DNA from: Bradyrhizobium campsiandrae
GTDB taxonomy: Bacteria > Pseudomonadota > Alphaproteobacteria > Rhizobiales > Xanthobacteraceae
DNA length: 64,000 bases
NCBI RefSeq assembly: GCF_014529705.1
Contig: NZ_JAANIH010000016.1
Location: 62,001-126,000, forward strand
Direction: 5' to 3'
Shown here: positions 8,126 to 21,571 of the stretch, in pieces
How the letters are laid out: the number at the start of each line of letters is the position of its first letter
Numbering within the stretch: the stretch's first letter is position 1
Position numbers and translations under genes: made by a program
The notes under the pieces: model-generated
What the model saw: only the letters and a program-made list of their open reading frames with translations
Databases searched by the model: none
Told to the model about the DNA's origin: nothing

Positions 8126-9103
8126 TCATCGTCCGCCGAGTTCGGGGAGCTCAGGCAGATAATTCGCTCCTTCCGAGCCCAGGAAATCGAACATCGCCTG
8201 CGCCGGCGGCAGCAGCACCTTGTCGCTGCGCCGGATCACGTACCATTGCCGCACGATCGGCAGCCCGGCGACGTTGAGCACGACGAGGCGGCCCTCGGCA
8301 AGCTCATGCGCCACGGTGTGCGCCGAGATGAAGGCGATGCCGAGCCCGGCGATGACCGCCTGCTTGATGGTTTCGTTGCTGCTCATCTCCATGCCGATGA
8401 TCGGCTCGAGATCCGATTTCTGGAACATCCCCTCCATCAGCGTGCGCGTGCCGGAGCCGGGCTCGCGGGTGAGGAAGGTCTCGTGCACGAGATCGGTCAG
8501 GCTGAGGCCTGAATCCTTCTCCAGCCAGTGTCCTTTGCGCGCCACGATGATGTGCGGATTGCGCCCGAGCTGGCGCACATCGACGCTGACATCGGCCGGC
8601 GGCCGACCCATCACGGCGAAGTCGAGGTCGTAGCCGTGCATGGCCTCGCGGATCTCCTCGCGATTGCCGATGGTGAGCTTGATCTCGATCTTCGGCGAGC
8701 GCTCGGAGAAGGCCGCGATCGCGTGCGGCACGAAATATTTCGCGGTCGAGACGGCGCCGAGATGCACGGTGCCGCCGGTCTTCCCGGCGAGGAGGTCGAG
8801 CGCGCCCTGGCAGTCCGTGATCGCGGCTTCGACGCGCTCGGCGAGCGCCAGCACCTCCCGGCCGGCTTCCGTCAGCAGCATGCCGTCGCCGGTCCGCTGC
8901 ACCAGCGGCAGGCCCGCAAGATCCTGAAGCTGCCGGAGCTGTTGCGTGACGGCGGGTTGAGTCAGCCCGAGATGGCTGGAGGCCGCCGTGACGCTGCCCT
9001 TGGCCGAAAGCGCCGCGAGCGACCGCAGCTGCCGGATCGTCAGGTGCCGGAGCTGGGCTGCTGCATGGCCGGAGCCATTATAAGAAAAATCTTTGACGCT
9101 CAT
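8126..9103 (-). CDS. cbbR: LysR-type regulator of the Calvin cycle operon
   Basis: 325 residues: winged HTH at about 18-80 (IRQLRSLAALSAKGSVTAAS, LTQPAVTQQLRQLQ), then a LysR substrate-binding domain with the typical LREPGSGTR-like motif (here LTREPGSGTRTLMEGMF). Divergent from cbbF with about 120 bases between, the standard arrangement for CbbR, which activates cbb genes in response to phosphorylated Calvin cycle intermediates or NADPH. The operator region overlaps its own start, consistent with LysR autoregulation. An internal start is possible because the first 15-20 residues precede the HTH. Confidence 0.93.
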   Translation of the reverse strand: MSVKDFSYNGSGHAAAQLRHLTIRQLRSLAALSAKGSVTAASSHLGLTQPAVTQQLRQLQDLAGLPLVQRTGDGMLLTEAGREVLALAERVEAAITDCQGALDLLAGKTGGTVHLGAVSTAKYFVPHAIAAFSERSPKIEIKLTIGNREEIREAMHGYDLDFAVMGRPPADVSVDVRQLGRNPHIIVARKGHWLEKDSGLSLTDLVHETFLTREPGSGTRTLMEGMFQKSDLEPIIGMEMSSNETIKQAVIAGLGIAFISAHTVAHELAEGRLVVLNVAGLPIVRQWYVIRRSDKVLLPPAQAMFDFLGSEGANYLPELPELGGR

Positions 9104-9222
9104 TATGAATAGAAATTTTCCTTATTAAGCTGCCCCTGTCAATCTCCGGATGCCGGGACTGACCGCACCGACCTCCATCGAGGGGGAGAACGGATGCGGC
9201 GCCGGCCAGGGGATGGACGCAG
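9076..9222. promoter_or_regulatory. cbbR-cbbF divergent control region
   Basis: AT-rich compared with its surroundings. It contains two direct copies of a CATTATRA element (9076 and 9101), each followed by an AGAAA-type tract, and an imperfect dyad in 9107-9129. These are candidate CbbR contacts. I did not find an exact TNA-N7-TNA pair, so the precise site is not fixed. A Shine-Dalgarno for cbbF was not obvious. Confidence 0.5.
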
Positions 9223-10260
9223 ATGACCGGGCAACTCAGGCTGGACGATCACCTTCAACAGTATTCCGAAACCGCATCACATGCGCTTGCCGTCGCGGCC
9301 GCGATCGATGCCATCGCCGCCGCCGCGGTCGAGATTGCCGACCTGATCGCCACCGGCGACCTTGCCGATGCTTCGGGCCTGACCACCGGCCGCAACAGCG
9401 ACGGCGACGTCCAGCGCGATCTCGACGTGCAAGCCGATGCGATCCTGCGCCGCTGCCTCGGCAAGCAGCCGATCGCAGCGCTCGCCTCCGAGGAGATGCG
9501 CGAACCTCAGATCTGCGACCGCGAGGCCAAGATCTGCGTCGCGATCGATCCGCTCGACGGCTCCTCCAACATCGACATCAACATGACCGTCGGCACGATC
9601 TTCTCGATCCTGCCCGCGCCCGACCATCTCGCGCTCGCCTTCCATCAGCGCGGCTCGACGCAGCTCGCGGCCGGCTTCGTCACCTACGGTCCGCAGACTG
9701 CGCTGGTGCTGACGCTCGGCGAGGGCGTCGACATCTTCACGCTGGACCGCAAGTCGGGCTGCTTCCGCCTCGCGCGCAGCGGCGTGCAGATCTCCGAGGC
9801 CTGCGAGGAGTTCGCGATCAACGCCTCCAACCGCCGGCATTGGGATGCGCCGGTGCGCGCCTTCGTCGATGAGTGCCTCGCCGGCATCGAAGGGCCCGCC
9901 AACCACAATTTCAACATGCGCTGGGTCGGCTCGCTGGTCGCGGAGGCCTATCGCATCCTCACCCGCGGCGGCGTGTTTCTCTACCCCTCCGATGCGCGGC
10001 CCGGCTATGGCGACGGCCGCCTGCGTCTCGTCTATGAGGCGCACCCGATGGCGATGATCATCGAGCAGGCCGGCGGGTCGGCTTCGACCGGTCGCGAGCG
10101 CATCCTCGATCTCTCGGCGCAAACCCTGCATCAGCGCGTGCCGCTGATCATGGGCTCCAGCAACGAAGTGCGGCGTGTCGCCGAACTGCATTGCGATCCG
10201 TTGCTGGTGGCCAGCGTCGCGGCGCCGCTGTTCGCGCGGCGCGGCTTCTTCCGGCTGTGA
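9223..10260 (+). CDS. cbbF: Fructose-1,6-bisphosphatase, class I
   Basis: 345 residues. Dephosphorylates fructose-1,6-bisphosphate (in Calvin-cycle organisms often sedoheptulose-1,7-bisphosphate too). Metal and substrate motifs are visible: [19 protein letters not shown], the [15 protein letters not shown] active-site segment and [21 protein letters not shown]. First gene of the cbbFPTALSXE operon; cbbP starts 12 bases after its stop. Confidence 0.95.
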   Translation: MTGQLRLDDHLQQYSETASHALAVAAAIDAIAAAAVEIADLIATGDLADASGLTTGRNSDGDVQRDLDVQADAILRRCLGKQPIAALASEEMREPQICDREAKICVAIDPLDGSSNIDINMTVGTIFSILPAPDHLALAFHQRGSTQLAAGFVTYGPQTALVLTLGEGVDIFTLDRKSGCFRLARSGVQISEACEEFAINASNRRHWDAPVRAFVDECLAGIEGPANHNFNMRWVGSLVAEAYRILTRGGVFLYPSDARPGYGDGRLRLVYEAHPMAMIIEQAGGSASTGRERILDLSAQTLHQRVPLIMGSSNEVRRVAELHCDPLLVASVAAPLFARRGFFRL

Positions 10261-10272
10261 GGAGGGAGTCCG

Positions 10273-11148
10273 ATGTCCAGGAAGCATCCGATCATCTCCA
10301 TCACCGGCTCCTCCGGCGCGGGCACGACCTCGGTCAAGAAGACCTTCGAGCAGATCTTCTTCCGCGAGAAGGTCAACGCCGTCTACATCGAGGGCGACGC
10401 CTTCCATCGCTACGACCGCGCCGAGATGCGCGCGCAGATGGCGAAGGAGGCCGAGCGCGGCAACAAGCACTTCAGCCATTTCAGCCCGGAGACGAATCTG
10501 TTCGAGGAGCTGGAGCGCGCGTTCCGCGACTATGGCGAGACCGGCACCGCGGTGACGCGGCACTATGTCCACGACGCCGAGGAGTCCGCGCTGCACGGCA
10601 CCGCGCCCGGCACTTTCACCGAATGGAAGCAGCTGCCGGAGAACTCGGACCTGTTGTTCTACGAAGGCCTGCATGGCGCCGTCGTCACCGACAAGGTCAA
10701 CGTCGCGCGCTATGCCGATCTCAAGATCGGCGTCGTGCCCGTCATCAATCTCGAATGGATCCAGAAGCTGCATCGCGACCGCAGCGCACGCGGCTATTCG
10801 ACCGAGGCCGTCACCGACACGATCCTGCGCCGCATGCCTGATTACATCCACTACATCTGCCCGCAATTCACCGAGACCGACATCAACTTCCAGCGCGTAC
10901 CGACGGTGGACACGTCCAATCCCTTCGTCGCGCGCTGGATCCCGACCCCGGACGAATCGATGGTCGTGATCCGCTTCAAGAACCCGCGCGGCATCGACTT
11001 CCCCTATCTGCTCTCGATGCTGCCGCAAAGCTGGATGTCCCGCGCCAATTCGATCGTGTGTCCGGGCGCGAAGCTCGACCTCGCCATGCAGCTGATCCTG
11101 ACGCCGCTGATCATGCAGCTCATCGAGCGCAAGCGAAGCTTGAAGTGA
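10273..11148 (+). CDS. cbbP: Phosphoribulokinase
   Basis: 291 residues, the length of the class I (bacterial octameric) enzyme. ATP-dependent phosphorylation of ribulose-5-phosphate to RuBP. P-loop variant [16 protein letters not shown] at about residues 9-24, and the conserved [12 protein letters not shown] and [12 protein letters not shown] segments. GGAGGG precedes the ATG. Placed between cbbF and cbbT as usual in rhizobial and purple-bacterial cbb operons. Confidence 0.96.
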   Translation: MSRKHPIISITGSSGAGTTSVKKTFEQIFFREKVNAVYIEGDAFHRYDRAEMRAQMAKEAERGNKHFSHFSPETNLFEELERAFRDYGETGTAVTRHYVHDAEESALHGTAPGTFTEWKQLPENSDLLFYEGLHGAVVTDKVNVARYADLKIGVVPVINLEWIQKLHRDRSARGYSTEAVTDTILRRMPDYIHYICPQFTETDINFQRVPTVDTSNPFVARWIPTPDESMVVIRFKNPRGIDFPYLLSMLPQSWMSRANSIVCPGAKLDLAMQLILTPLIMQLIERKRSLK

Positions 11149-11164
11149 ACAGGGAGAGAATCCG

Positions 11165-13186
<2,022 letters not shown>

Positions 13187-13200
13187 CAGGAGGACTCTTC

Positions 13201-14286
13201 GTGGCCCGTATCACCCTTCGCCAACTGCTCGATCACGCCGCCAGCCACGGCTATGCGGTGCCGGCGTTCAACATCAACAATATGGAGCAGGGCATCGCGA
13301 TCATGCAGGCGGCGGCCGAGGTCGACGCGCCCGTCATCATCCAGGCCTCGCGCGGTGCGCGCAGCTATGCCGGCGATCTCATGCTTTCGCACATGATTGA
13401 CGCGCTGGAGCGGACTTATCCGGATATCCCGCTCTGCATGCACCAGGACCACGGCAATGACGAGGCGACCTGCGCCTCCGCCATCGCCCATGGTTTCACC
13501 TCGGTGATGATGGACGGCTCGCTCAAGGCCGACGCCAAGACCGCGGCCGACTACGACTACAACGTCGCGATCACCCGCCGCGTCGTCGATCTCGCCCATT
13601 GGGTCGGCGCCTCCGTCGAGGGCGAGCTCGGCGTGCTCGGCTCGCTCGAGCATGGTGGCGGCGAGCAGGAGGATGGCCACGGCGTCGAGGGCAAGGTCAG
13701 TCACGACGAGCTGCTCACCGATCCCGATCAGGCCGTCGACTTCGTCCGCGCCACCAAGGTCGACGCGCTGGCCATCGCGATGGGCACCTCGCACGGCGCC
13801 TACAAATTCAGCCGCAAGCCCGATGGCGATATCCTGGCGATGCGGGTGGTCGAGGAGATTCACCGCCGGTTGCCGAACACGCACCTCGTCATGCACGGCT
13901 CTTCCTCGGTGCCACAGCCGCTGCAGGACATGTTCAACCAGTTCGGCGGCGAGATGCCGCAGACCTGGGGCGTCCCGGTCGAGGAGATCGTTCGCGGCAT
14001 CAAGAGCGGCGTGCGCAAGGTCAATATCGACACCGATTGTCGCCTGGCGATGACGGCGGTGTTCAGGAAGGTGGCCGCGCAAGCGCGCTCCGAATTCGAT
14101 CCGCGCAAATTCCTCAAACCGGCGATGGATGCGATGCGCGAGCTGTGCCGCGAGCGGTTCGAGCAATTCGGTACTGCCGGTCACGCCGGCCGAATCAAGG
14201 TCGTTCCCTTGAGCGAGATGGCGCGACGCTACCGCACCGGCGAGCTCGATCCGCGGATCGGCGCCCGCGAGCCGGTCGCTGCCTAA
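13201..14286 (+). CDS. cbbA: Fructose-bisphosphate aldolase, class II
   Basis: 361 residues. Zinc-dependent aldolase forming fructose-1,6- and sedoheptulose-1,7-bisphosphate. Class II features: [12 protein letters not shown] near the N-terminus, Zn ligand region [46 protein letters not shown] and [15 protein letters not shown] start at 13201 with AGGAGG upstream, 14 bases after cbbT. Confidence 0.95.
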   Translation: MARITLRQLLDHAASHGYAVPAFNINNMEQGIAIMQAAAEVDAPVIIQASRGARSYAGDLMLSHMIDALERTYPDIPLCMHQDHGNDEATCASAIAHGFTSVMMDGSLKADAKTAADYDYNVAITRRVVDLAHWVGASVEGELGVLGSLEHGGGEQEDGHGVEGKVSHDELLTDPDQAVDFVRATKVDALAIAMGTSHGAYKFSRKPDGDILAMRVVEEIHRRLPNTHLVMHGSSSVPQPLQDMFNQFGGEMPQTWGVPVEEIVRGIKSGVRKVNIDTDCRLAMTAVFRKVAAQARSEFDPRKFLKPAMDAMRELCRERFEQFGTAGHAGRIKVVPLSEMARRYRTGELDPRIGAREPVAA

Positions 14287-15777
<1,491 letters not shown>

Positions 15778-15788
15778 GGAGACAGGAT

Positions 15789-16196
15789 ATGAAACTGACC
15801 CAGGGCTGCTTCTCGTTCCTGCCCGATCTCACTGATGATCAGATCACCAAGCAGGTGCAATATTGCCTCGCCAACGGCTGGGCCGTGAACATCGAGTTCA
15901 CCGACGATCCCCATCCCCGCAACACCTATTGGGAAATGTGGGGCCTGCCGATGTTCGATCTTCAGGACGCTGCCGGTGTGATGATGGAGCTCGCCGAGTG
16001 CCGCAGGGTGTATGATAACAGTTACATCCGCATCAGCGGCTTCGATTCCAGCCATGGCTGGGAATCGGTGCGGATCTCCTTCATCGTCAACCGGCCGAAG
16101 CAGGAGGCCGAGTTCGAGCTGGTGCGACAGGAGGTGGCGGGACGCGCGATCCGCTTCACGACGGTGCGCAGAGCCCCGCAGCACGCCTCAACTTGA
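15789..16196 (+). CDS. cbbS: RuBisCO small subunit, form I red type
   Basis: 135 residues from the ATG at 15789, preceded by GGAGACAGG. Red-type features: short N-terminal [16 protein letters not shown] and the C-terminal extension after residue 110, which in red-type enzymes forms a beta-hairpin in the central solvent channel. Follows cbbL by 11 bases. Stop at 16194-16196, then tandem hairpins before cbbX. Confidence 0.96.
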   Translation: MKLTQGCFSFLPDLTDDQITKQVQYCLANGWAVNIEFTDDPHPRNTYWEMWGLPMFDLQDAAGVMMELAECRRVYDNSYIRISGFDSSHGWESVRISFIVNRPKQEAEFELVRQEVAGRAIRFTTVRRAPQHAST

Positions 16197-16212
16197 GCCT
16201 GATCATTTCCGC

Positions 16213-16283
16213 ACGGAGCTCTCCCTGCTCCGTTTCATTGGCGGACCACTGCTTCGCCGCTGCCTGCGGCGAAGCTCTTTTCT
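16213..16283 (+). promoter_or_regulatory. Tandem hairpins between cbbS and cbbX
   Basis: Stem 1 ACGGAGC/GCTCCGT (16213-16219, 16227-16233) with 7-base loop; stem 2 GCTTCGCCGC/GCGGCGAAGC (16251-16260, 16266-16275), 5-base loop, followed by TCTTTTCTT. The second has the shape of a leaky intrinsic terminator or a 3'-protecting stem that would give more cbbL/S than cbbX/E. Confidence 0.6.
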
Positions 16284-16295
16284 TCGAGGGTCACC

Positions 16296-17228
16296 ATGCT
16301 CGACGTTCCCCACGCAACGACATCAGAGCCCAACGCGACCCGTTTCGATCTCCGCAGGGAAGCCGAGGCGGCCGGAATCACCGACACGCTGCAACAGCTC
16401 GATCGCGAGCTGATCGGGCTGAGGCCGGTCAAGAACCGCGTGCGCCAGATCGCCTCGCTGCTGCTGATCGAGCGCATACGCCAGCGGGCCGGCCTGGCAT
16501 CGGCGCCGCCGACGCTGCACATGTCGTTCACCGGCAACCCCGGCACCGGCAAGACCACGGTGGCGCTGCGCATGGCGAAGATCCTGCACGGCCTCGGCTT
16601 CGTGCGGCGCGGACAGGTGATCTCGGTGACACGCGACGATCTCGTCGGGCAATATATCGGCCACACCGCGCCCAAGACCAAGGAGATCCTGAAGAAGGCG
16701 ATGGGCGGGGTGCTGTTCATCGACGAGGCCTATTATCTGCACCGGCCCGACAACGAACGCGACTACGGCCAGGAGGCGATCGAGATCCTGCTCCAGGTGA
16801 TGGAGAACCAGCGCGAGGACATCGTCGTGATCCTCGCCGGCTATGGCGAGCGGATGACGAGTTTCTTCGCGTCCAATCCGGGCTTCCGCTCGCGCATCGC
16901 CCATCACGTCGAGTTTCCGGATTATGCGGAAGCCGAGCTGCTCGTCATCGCCGAGCTGATGTTGAAGGAGCGCGGCTATCGTTTCTCGACGGCGGCACGC
17001 GAAGCCTTCGAGAAATACATCGCATTGCGGCGAACGCAGCCCTTCTTCTCCAATGCGCGCTCGATCCGAAACGCCGTCGACCGCATCCGCCTCAGGCAGG
17101 CCGATCGCCTGATGTCCGATCTCGATCGCATGCTCGATGTCGCCGATCTCGAGACGATCGATCCTGCCGACGTGCTGGCGAGCCGCGTCTTCGCTGGTGG
17201 AGCCGACACGCGGAGCGGGGAGCCATGA
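16296..17228 (+). CDS. cbbX: Red-type RuBisCO activase, AAA+
   Basis: 310 residues. AAA+ motor that frees inhibited red-type RuBisCO by pulling the CbbL C-terminus. Walker [19 protein letters not shown], Walker [12 protein letters not shown], pore-loop region [12 protein letters not shown], sensor 1 region ILAGYGERM and arginine-finger region [20 protein letters not shown] at 16296 follows CGAGGG. Its stop overlaps the cbbE start (ATGA). Confidence 0.95.
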   Translation: MLDVPHATTSEPNATRFDLRREAEAAGITDTLQQLDRELIGLRPVKNRVRQIASLLLIERIRQRAGLASAPPTLHMSFTGNPGTGKTTVALRMAKILHGLGFVRRGQVISVTRDDLVGQYIGHTAPKTKEILKKAMGGVLFIDEAYYLHRPDNERDYGQEAIEILLQVMENQREDIVVILAGYGERMTSFFASNPGFRSRIAHHVEFPDYAEAELLVIAELMLKERGYRFSTAAREAFEKYIALRRTQPFFSNARSIRNAVDRIRLRQADRLMSDLDRMLDVADLETIDPADVLASRVFAGGADTRSGEP

Positions 17229-17926
17229 CGCGGGACATCCTCATTGCCCCCTCGATTCTTGCGGCCGATTTCGCGCGTCTCGGCGAGGAGGTCGCAGCCA
17301 TCGACGCGGCCGGCGCCGACTGGATCCATTGCGACGTCATGGACGGCCACTTCGTTCCGAACATCAGCTTTGGCGCCGACGTCATCAGCTCGATCCGGCC
17401 GCTGACCAGGAAGGTCTTCGACGTGCATCTGATGATCGCGCCCGTCGATCGCTATCTGGATGCGTTCGCGAAGGCGGGCGCGGACGTCATCACCGTCCAT
17501 GCCGAGGCGGGCCCGCATCTCGATCGTTCGCTCCAGGCGATCCGCGCGCTCGGCAAGAAGGCAGGTGTCAGCCTGTGCCCCTCGACGCCCGAAAGCGCGA
17601 TCGAACATGTGCTCGATCGTCTCGACCTCGTGCTGGTGATGACGGTCAATCCGGGCTTCGGCGGCCAGTCGTTCCTCGCATCCCAGCTTCCGAAGATCGC
17701 GCGGCTTCGAGCCATGATCGGCGAGCGGAAAATCCGGATCGAGGTCGACGGTGGCGTCACCCGCGACAATGCCGCCGCGCTTGCCGCCGCAGGCGCGGAC
17801 ACGCTCGTGGCGGGGTCCGCGGTGTTTCGCGGCGAAAGCAGCGCCGACTATGCCGGCAACATCTCGGCTATTCGTATGGCTGCACAGGGCGGCCGGGTTG
17901 CGAACCTGCAAGAAAGTTACGTGTAG
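17225..17926 (+). CDS. cbbE: Ribulose-phosphate 3-epimerase
   Basis: 233 residues from the ATG at 17225, which overlaps the cbbX stop by 4 bases and has GGGGAG upstream. Interconverts xylulose- and ribulose-5-phosphate. TIM-barrel motifs: [74 protein letters not shown]. Last gene of the cbb operon; no clear terminator found in the 200 bases after it. Confidence 0.95.
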   Translation: MTRDILIAPSILAADFARLGEEVAAIDAAGADWIHCDVMDGHFVPNISFGADVISSIRPLTRKVFDVHLMIAPVDRYLDAFAKAGADVITVHAEAGPHLDRSLQAIRALGKKAGVSLCPSTPESAIEHVLDRLDLVLVMTVNPGFGGQSFLASQLPKIARLRAMIGERKIRIEVDGGVTRDNAAALAAAGADTLVAGSAVFRGESSADYAGNISAIRMAAQGGRVANLQESYV

Positions 17927-18134
17927 CCGTGGCGGCGACGTGAGCGCATCCGGTAGACTACGGAGGCGTTGCGGGCGGAGGCGATGGTTTCCCCGGAATC
18001 CTACGGAAGATCGATCGCGAATCGGCAATACCCTTCATGCCGGGGTAACCAACGGCGATAAACGAGGGGGTCGATTAACGGCGACGCAATGCGCCGCCGC
18101 ACAATCTGTGGTTCAAGGATCGCAGAGAGGGCGG

Positions 18135-19286
18135 ATGCAGATTCAATATCGCCACTGGAACGCTGCCCATGGCTGGCGCGGAGCGAGCGCCCTGCGGGAG
18201 CCCGCCCAGCTTGTGCTTTATTTCGGCAGCCGGCAGGGGTTGGCGAGCGGCGCGCGCTATCGCGAGCTGCGCGATCTTTATCCCGACAGTCACATCGTCG
18301 GATGCAGCACCGGTGGCCAGATCCATGGCGACGACATCAGCGACGATGAAGTGGTGGCGGTCGCCCTGCATTTCGCGCGGACACAGGTGAGGGTGGTGGA
18401 CGTAGTCGTTGACTCACGCGAGGCGTCTCGGGCCTGCGGTGCGCGTCTCGCCCGCAAAGTGATGGGGGCGGATCTGGCGGGGCTGTTCGTTCTGTCCGAT
18501 GGATTGCGCGTGAACGGTGCCGAGCTGCTCGCCGGCATGACCGACTTGCTCGGACCGGACTTGCCCGTCACCGGCGGTCTCGCCGGCGACGGCACATCGT
18601 TCGAGCAGACATTGGTCGGAGCCGATGGTGAGCCTTTGCCGAATCGCGTTGCGGCGATCGGATTCTATGGCACCTCCTTTCGCTTCACCCATGGCTGCGC
18701 CGGCGGCTGGGACGTGTTCGGTCCGCGCCGCAAGGTCACCAAGTCGAACGGTCCCGTGGTGGAGGAGCTCGACGGCAGCCCGCCGCTGGATCTGTACACG
18801 CGCTATCTCGGCGAGGACGAGGTCGCGGCGATGCCGGGTTCTGGCCTCGCATTTCCCTTGCGGATCCACGACGAATCCGAGCCCGACCGGCAGATCGTGC
18901 GTTCCGTCTTCGCGGTGGACCGCAATGCCCGCACGCTGACATTCGCAGCCGACATTCCGGAAGGATGCACCGCGCAGTTGATGCGGGCCAATTTTGACAG
19001 TCTTGCAGCAGGCGCAGGCGAAGCCGGCCGGCAGGCGCGCAGCGCGCTTGCTGACGAGGTCGCTGGCGACAAGCTCGCGATCCTGGTGAGCTGTACGGGT
19101 CGTCGCAAGGTCATGGGACAGCGCACGCAGGACGAGCTCGACGCGGTTGCCGCCGAGCTCGGCGACGACGTCACCCGCATCGGCTTCTACTCTTATGGCG
19201 AGATCGCGCCCCCGGGGGGCTCCGGCCGCTGCGAATTGCACAACCAGACCATGACCGTCACGATGTTCGCGGAGGCGGCGGAGTGA
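18135..19286 (+). CDS. FIST domain sensor protein
   Basis: 383 residues from the ATG at 18135 with AGAGAGGG upstream. N-terminal FIST domain (about 20-215: LVLYFGSRQGL, HIVGCSTGGQIHGDDISDDEV, GLFVLSDGLRVNGAELLAGM, PVTGGLAGDG) and FIST_C (about 235-370, ending YSYGEIAPPGGSGRCELHNQTMT). FIST domains are thought to bind small ligands such as amino acids and usually sit next to signalling genes. Here the stop overlaps the start of a GGDEF-EAL gene, so the pair is likely one sensory unit for c-di-GMP signalling. Confidence 0.88.
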   Translation: MQIQYRHWNAAHGWRGASALREPAQLVLYFGSRQGLASGARYRELRDLYPDSHIVGCSTGGQIHGDDISDDEVVAVALHFARTQVRVVDVVVDSREASRACGARLARKVMGADLAGLFVLSDGLRVNGAELLAGMTDLLGPDLPVTGGLAGDGTSFEQTLVGADGEPLPNRVAAIGFYGTSFRFTHGCAGGWDVFGPRRKVTKSNGPVVEELDGSPPLDLYTRYLGEDEVAAMPGSGLAFPLRIHDESEPDRQIVRSVFAVDRNARTLTFAADIPEGCTAQLMRANFDSLAAGAGEAGRQARSALADEVAGDKLAILVSCTGRRKVMGQRTQDELDAVAAELGDDVTRIGFYSYGEIAPPGGSGRCELHNQTMTVTMFAEAAE

Positions 19287-19288
19287 CC

Positions 19289-21160
19289 ATGCATCGCCTG
19301 TTGGCAAGGCAGATCAGGCAGTCGACGGACGAGGCCGGCCAGGTCGACATGGCCAGGCTCGCCGAGCTCGTCAGCACGGCCTACGAGGAGAGTGACGGCG
19401 ATCGCCGGCGCACCGATCGTGCGATCAAGCTGATGATCGAGGAGCTCGAGCAGACGCACAAGCGCGCCGAGCAGGATCTTTCGCGCGCGCGCGAGTTTCT
19501 CGACAGCATCATCGAGAACATCCCGATCGCGGTGTTCGCCAAGGACGCGAAGGATTCGCGCTACATCCTGCTCAACCGGGCCGGCGAGGAGTACTACGGC
19601 ATGCCGCGCGAGGCGATGCTGGGCAGGACTCCGCAGCAGATTTTTCCCGAAGACATCGCCCGCGTCGTCAACGAGCAGGACCGCCGGGTCGTCGACAGCG
19701 GCACCCCGATGCTGCTGGAAGGACATGTGCTCGAAGTCGGCGTCAAGGGCCACGATCGCGTCGTCAATTCGCGCAAATTGCTGGTCAGGGACAATGGCGG
19801 CGCACCGCAATATCTGGTCGGCGTGATCGAGGACGTCACCGAGCGGATTACGAACGAAGCGCGGATCAGCCATCTTGCCCATCATGACGCGTTGACCGAT
19901 CTGCCCAATCGCAGCGCTTTCAATGCCGAACTGGACCAGCGGCTCGGGCGGGCTCAGGAAGCCTCCACCAGCTTTGCGGTCCTCAGCCTGGATCTCGATC
20001 GCTTCAAGGACGTCAACGACGTGTTCGGCCACCCCGTCGGCGACATGATGATGCGGGCGGCTGCCGAGCGTCTCGTCGCGGAGGCCGATGGCGCTTTCGT
20101 CGCCCGCATCGGCGGCGACGAATTCATGATCCTGATGCCCGACGACATCAGGCGTGAAGACGTGCTCTCGCTCGCCGAGCGACTGGTCGAGGCGATTGGC
20201 AAGGAGCTCGAGGTCGATGATTACCTTTCCCAAGTCGGCCTCAGTGTCGGCATCGCGGTCTACCCGGGCGACGGCGTCGATGCGGCGGCGCTGCTTGCGA
20301 ACGCCGATTCGGCGCTCTATCGCGCCAAGCGCGAGGGACGGGGCAGGGTCTGCTTCTTCGAGACAGGGATGGACCGGGAGCTGCGCGATCGCAGGCTGTT
20401 GCAGCACGATCTGCGCCACGCGCTCGAACAGAGCGAATTCCAGGTCTATTTCCAGCCACAGGCGCGGATGGACGGGGAAATCATCGGCTTCGAGGCGCTG
20501 CTGCGCTGGAACCATCCAGTGCGGGGCTTCGTGCCGCCCGACCAGTTCATTCCGCTTGCCGAGGAGAGCGGCCTGATCATCGAGATCGGAGATTGGGTGC
20601 TGCGCGAGACGTGTCGGCAGGCGGCGTCCTGGCCGCGGCCGCTGCAGGTCGCGGTCAATCTGTCGCCCGTGCAGTTCCAGACCGGCGACCTCGAACGGTC
20701 GATCCACCAGATCCTGCTGGAGACGGGGCTTGCGCCGACGCGGCTCGAGGTCGAAATCACCGAGGGCGTGCTGATCGGCGATTTCACCCGCGCGCTCAAT
20801 CTGCTGCGGCGGCTGAAGGCGCTCGGCATCCACATCGCGATGGACGATTTCGGGACCGGGTACTCATCGCTGTCCTATCTCCAGTCCTTCCCGTTCGACA
20901 AGATCAAGATCGATCGCAGCTTCATTCTGAACCTCGAGGCGACGCCACAATCGGCCGAGATCGTCCGCGCGGTCCTCAGCCTCGCCCATGCGCTGCACAT
21001 TCCGGTCGTTGCCGAAGGGGTGGAGACGGAGGCGCAGCGCGCCTTTCTGCAACGCGAGGCGTGCGAGGTGATGCAGGGCTATCTGATCGGGCGGCCGGAA
21101 CCGATCGAGCGCTATGCCGACTTGATCGGCATCAACGTCGAACGCCGGCGCTATGCCTAA
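19289..21160 (+). CDS. PAS-GGDEF-EAL c-di-GMP signalling protein
   Basis: 623 residues from the ATG at 19289 (GGAG 5 bases upstream); a GTG at 19283 overlapping the FIST stop is an alternative. Order: coiled-coil N-terminus (about 25-70), PAS (about 70-188), GGDEF (190-355) with intact GGDEF at about 275-279, EAL (370-615) with intact EALLRW at about 402. The inhibitory-site RxxD before GGDEF is AEAD, so product inhibition is probably lost. Both catalytic signatures look intact, so direction of activity is not predictable. No transmembrane segment; the FIST protein is the likely input. Confidence 0.92.
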   Translation: MHRLLARQIRQSTDEAGQVDMARLAELVSTAYEESDGDRRRTDRAIKLMIEELEQTHKRAEQDLSRAREFLDSIIENIPIAVFAKDAKDSRYILLNRAGEEYYGMPREAMLGRTPQQIFPEDIARVVNEQDRRVVDSGTPMLLEGHVLEVGVKGHDRVVNSRKLLVRDNGGAPQYLVGVIEDVTERITNEARISHLAHHDALTDLPNRSAFNAELDQRLGRAQEASTSFAVLSLDLDRFKDVNDVFGHPVGDMMMRAAAERLVAEADGAFVARIGGDEFMILMPDDIRREDVLSLAERLVEAIGKELEVDDYLSQVGLSVGIAVYPGDGVDAAALLANADSALYRAKREGRGRVCFFETGMDRELRDRRLLQHDLRHALEQSEFQVYFQPQARMDGEIIGFEALLRWNHPVRGFVPPDQFIPLAEESGLIIEIGDWVLRETCRQAASWPRPLQVAVNLSPVQFQTGDLERSIHQILLETGLAPTRLEVEITEGVLIGDFTRALNLLRRLKALGIHIAMDDFGTGYSSLSYLQSFPFDKIKIDRSFILNLEATPQSAEIVRAVLSLAHALHIPVVAEGVETEAQRAFLQREACEVMQGYLIGRPEPIERYADLIGINVERRRYA

Positions 21161-21340
21161 AAGGACGTCCGCCAGGTTCCGCGATCGGGTTCACCGATAG
21201 GAACTATTGTGCGTCGGTGCATTTTCCAAAAGTTAACCTGGGCCATGGCGGGCTGCACGCGCAAAAAATGTTTTGCACTACCGCCATCGGCCTGACGTAA
21301 ATAAGGGCAATATGCCCATGTGAATGCGAGGGAGGGTCTC

Positions 21341-21553
21341 ATGGAGAACGTACGTCGCTACCGCGCGCTGGCGTCCCTCTGCCGTCAGCAGGCGGCCTAT
21401 CGGCCGTTGCAGAACTGGCAGCTGCTCGGCCAGGCCGAGCATTTCGAACACCTCGCCGAGATCGCGCTGAAAGCGCATTTCGATGCATGCAACACGCAGC
21501 TCCAGGACGAGGCGGTCGCCGCCGCGGCTTGGGAGACGCCCGCCGCGGCGTGA
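21341..21553 (+). CDS. Small protein of the ENVRRYR type, paralogue of the gene at 7660
   Basis: 70 residues from the ATG at 21341, preceded by GAGGGAGGG; an upstream in-frame ATG at 21320 lacks such a signal. Core ENVRRYRALASLCRQQAAYR then W-LLGQAEHFEHLAEIALKAHF. Helical, soluble, C-terminus Ala-rich. Stop is close to the end of the convergent stress gene. Function unknown. Confidence 0.65.
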   Translation: MENVRRYRALASLCRQQAAYRPLQNWQLLGQAEHFEHLAEIALKAHFDACNTQLQDEAVAAAAWETPAAA

Positions 21554-21571
21554 TGCCGTATTCGTTCCACG

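Noticed and set aside
19193..20833. 546-residue minus-strand frame opposite the GGDEF-EAL gene
   Set aside because: No domain; the plus-strand protein has intact GGDEF and EAL motifs.
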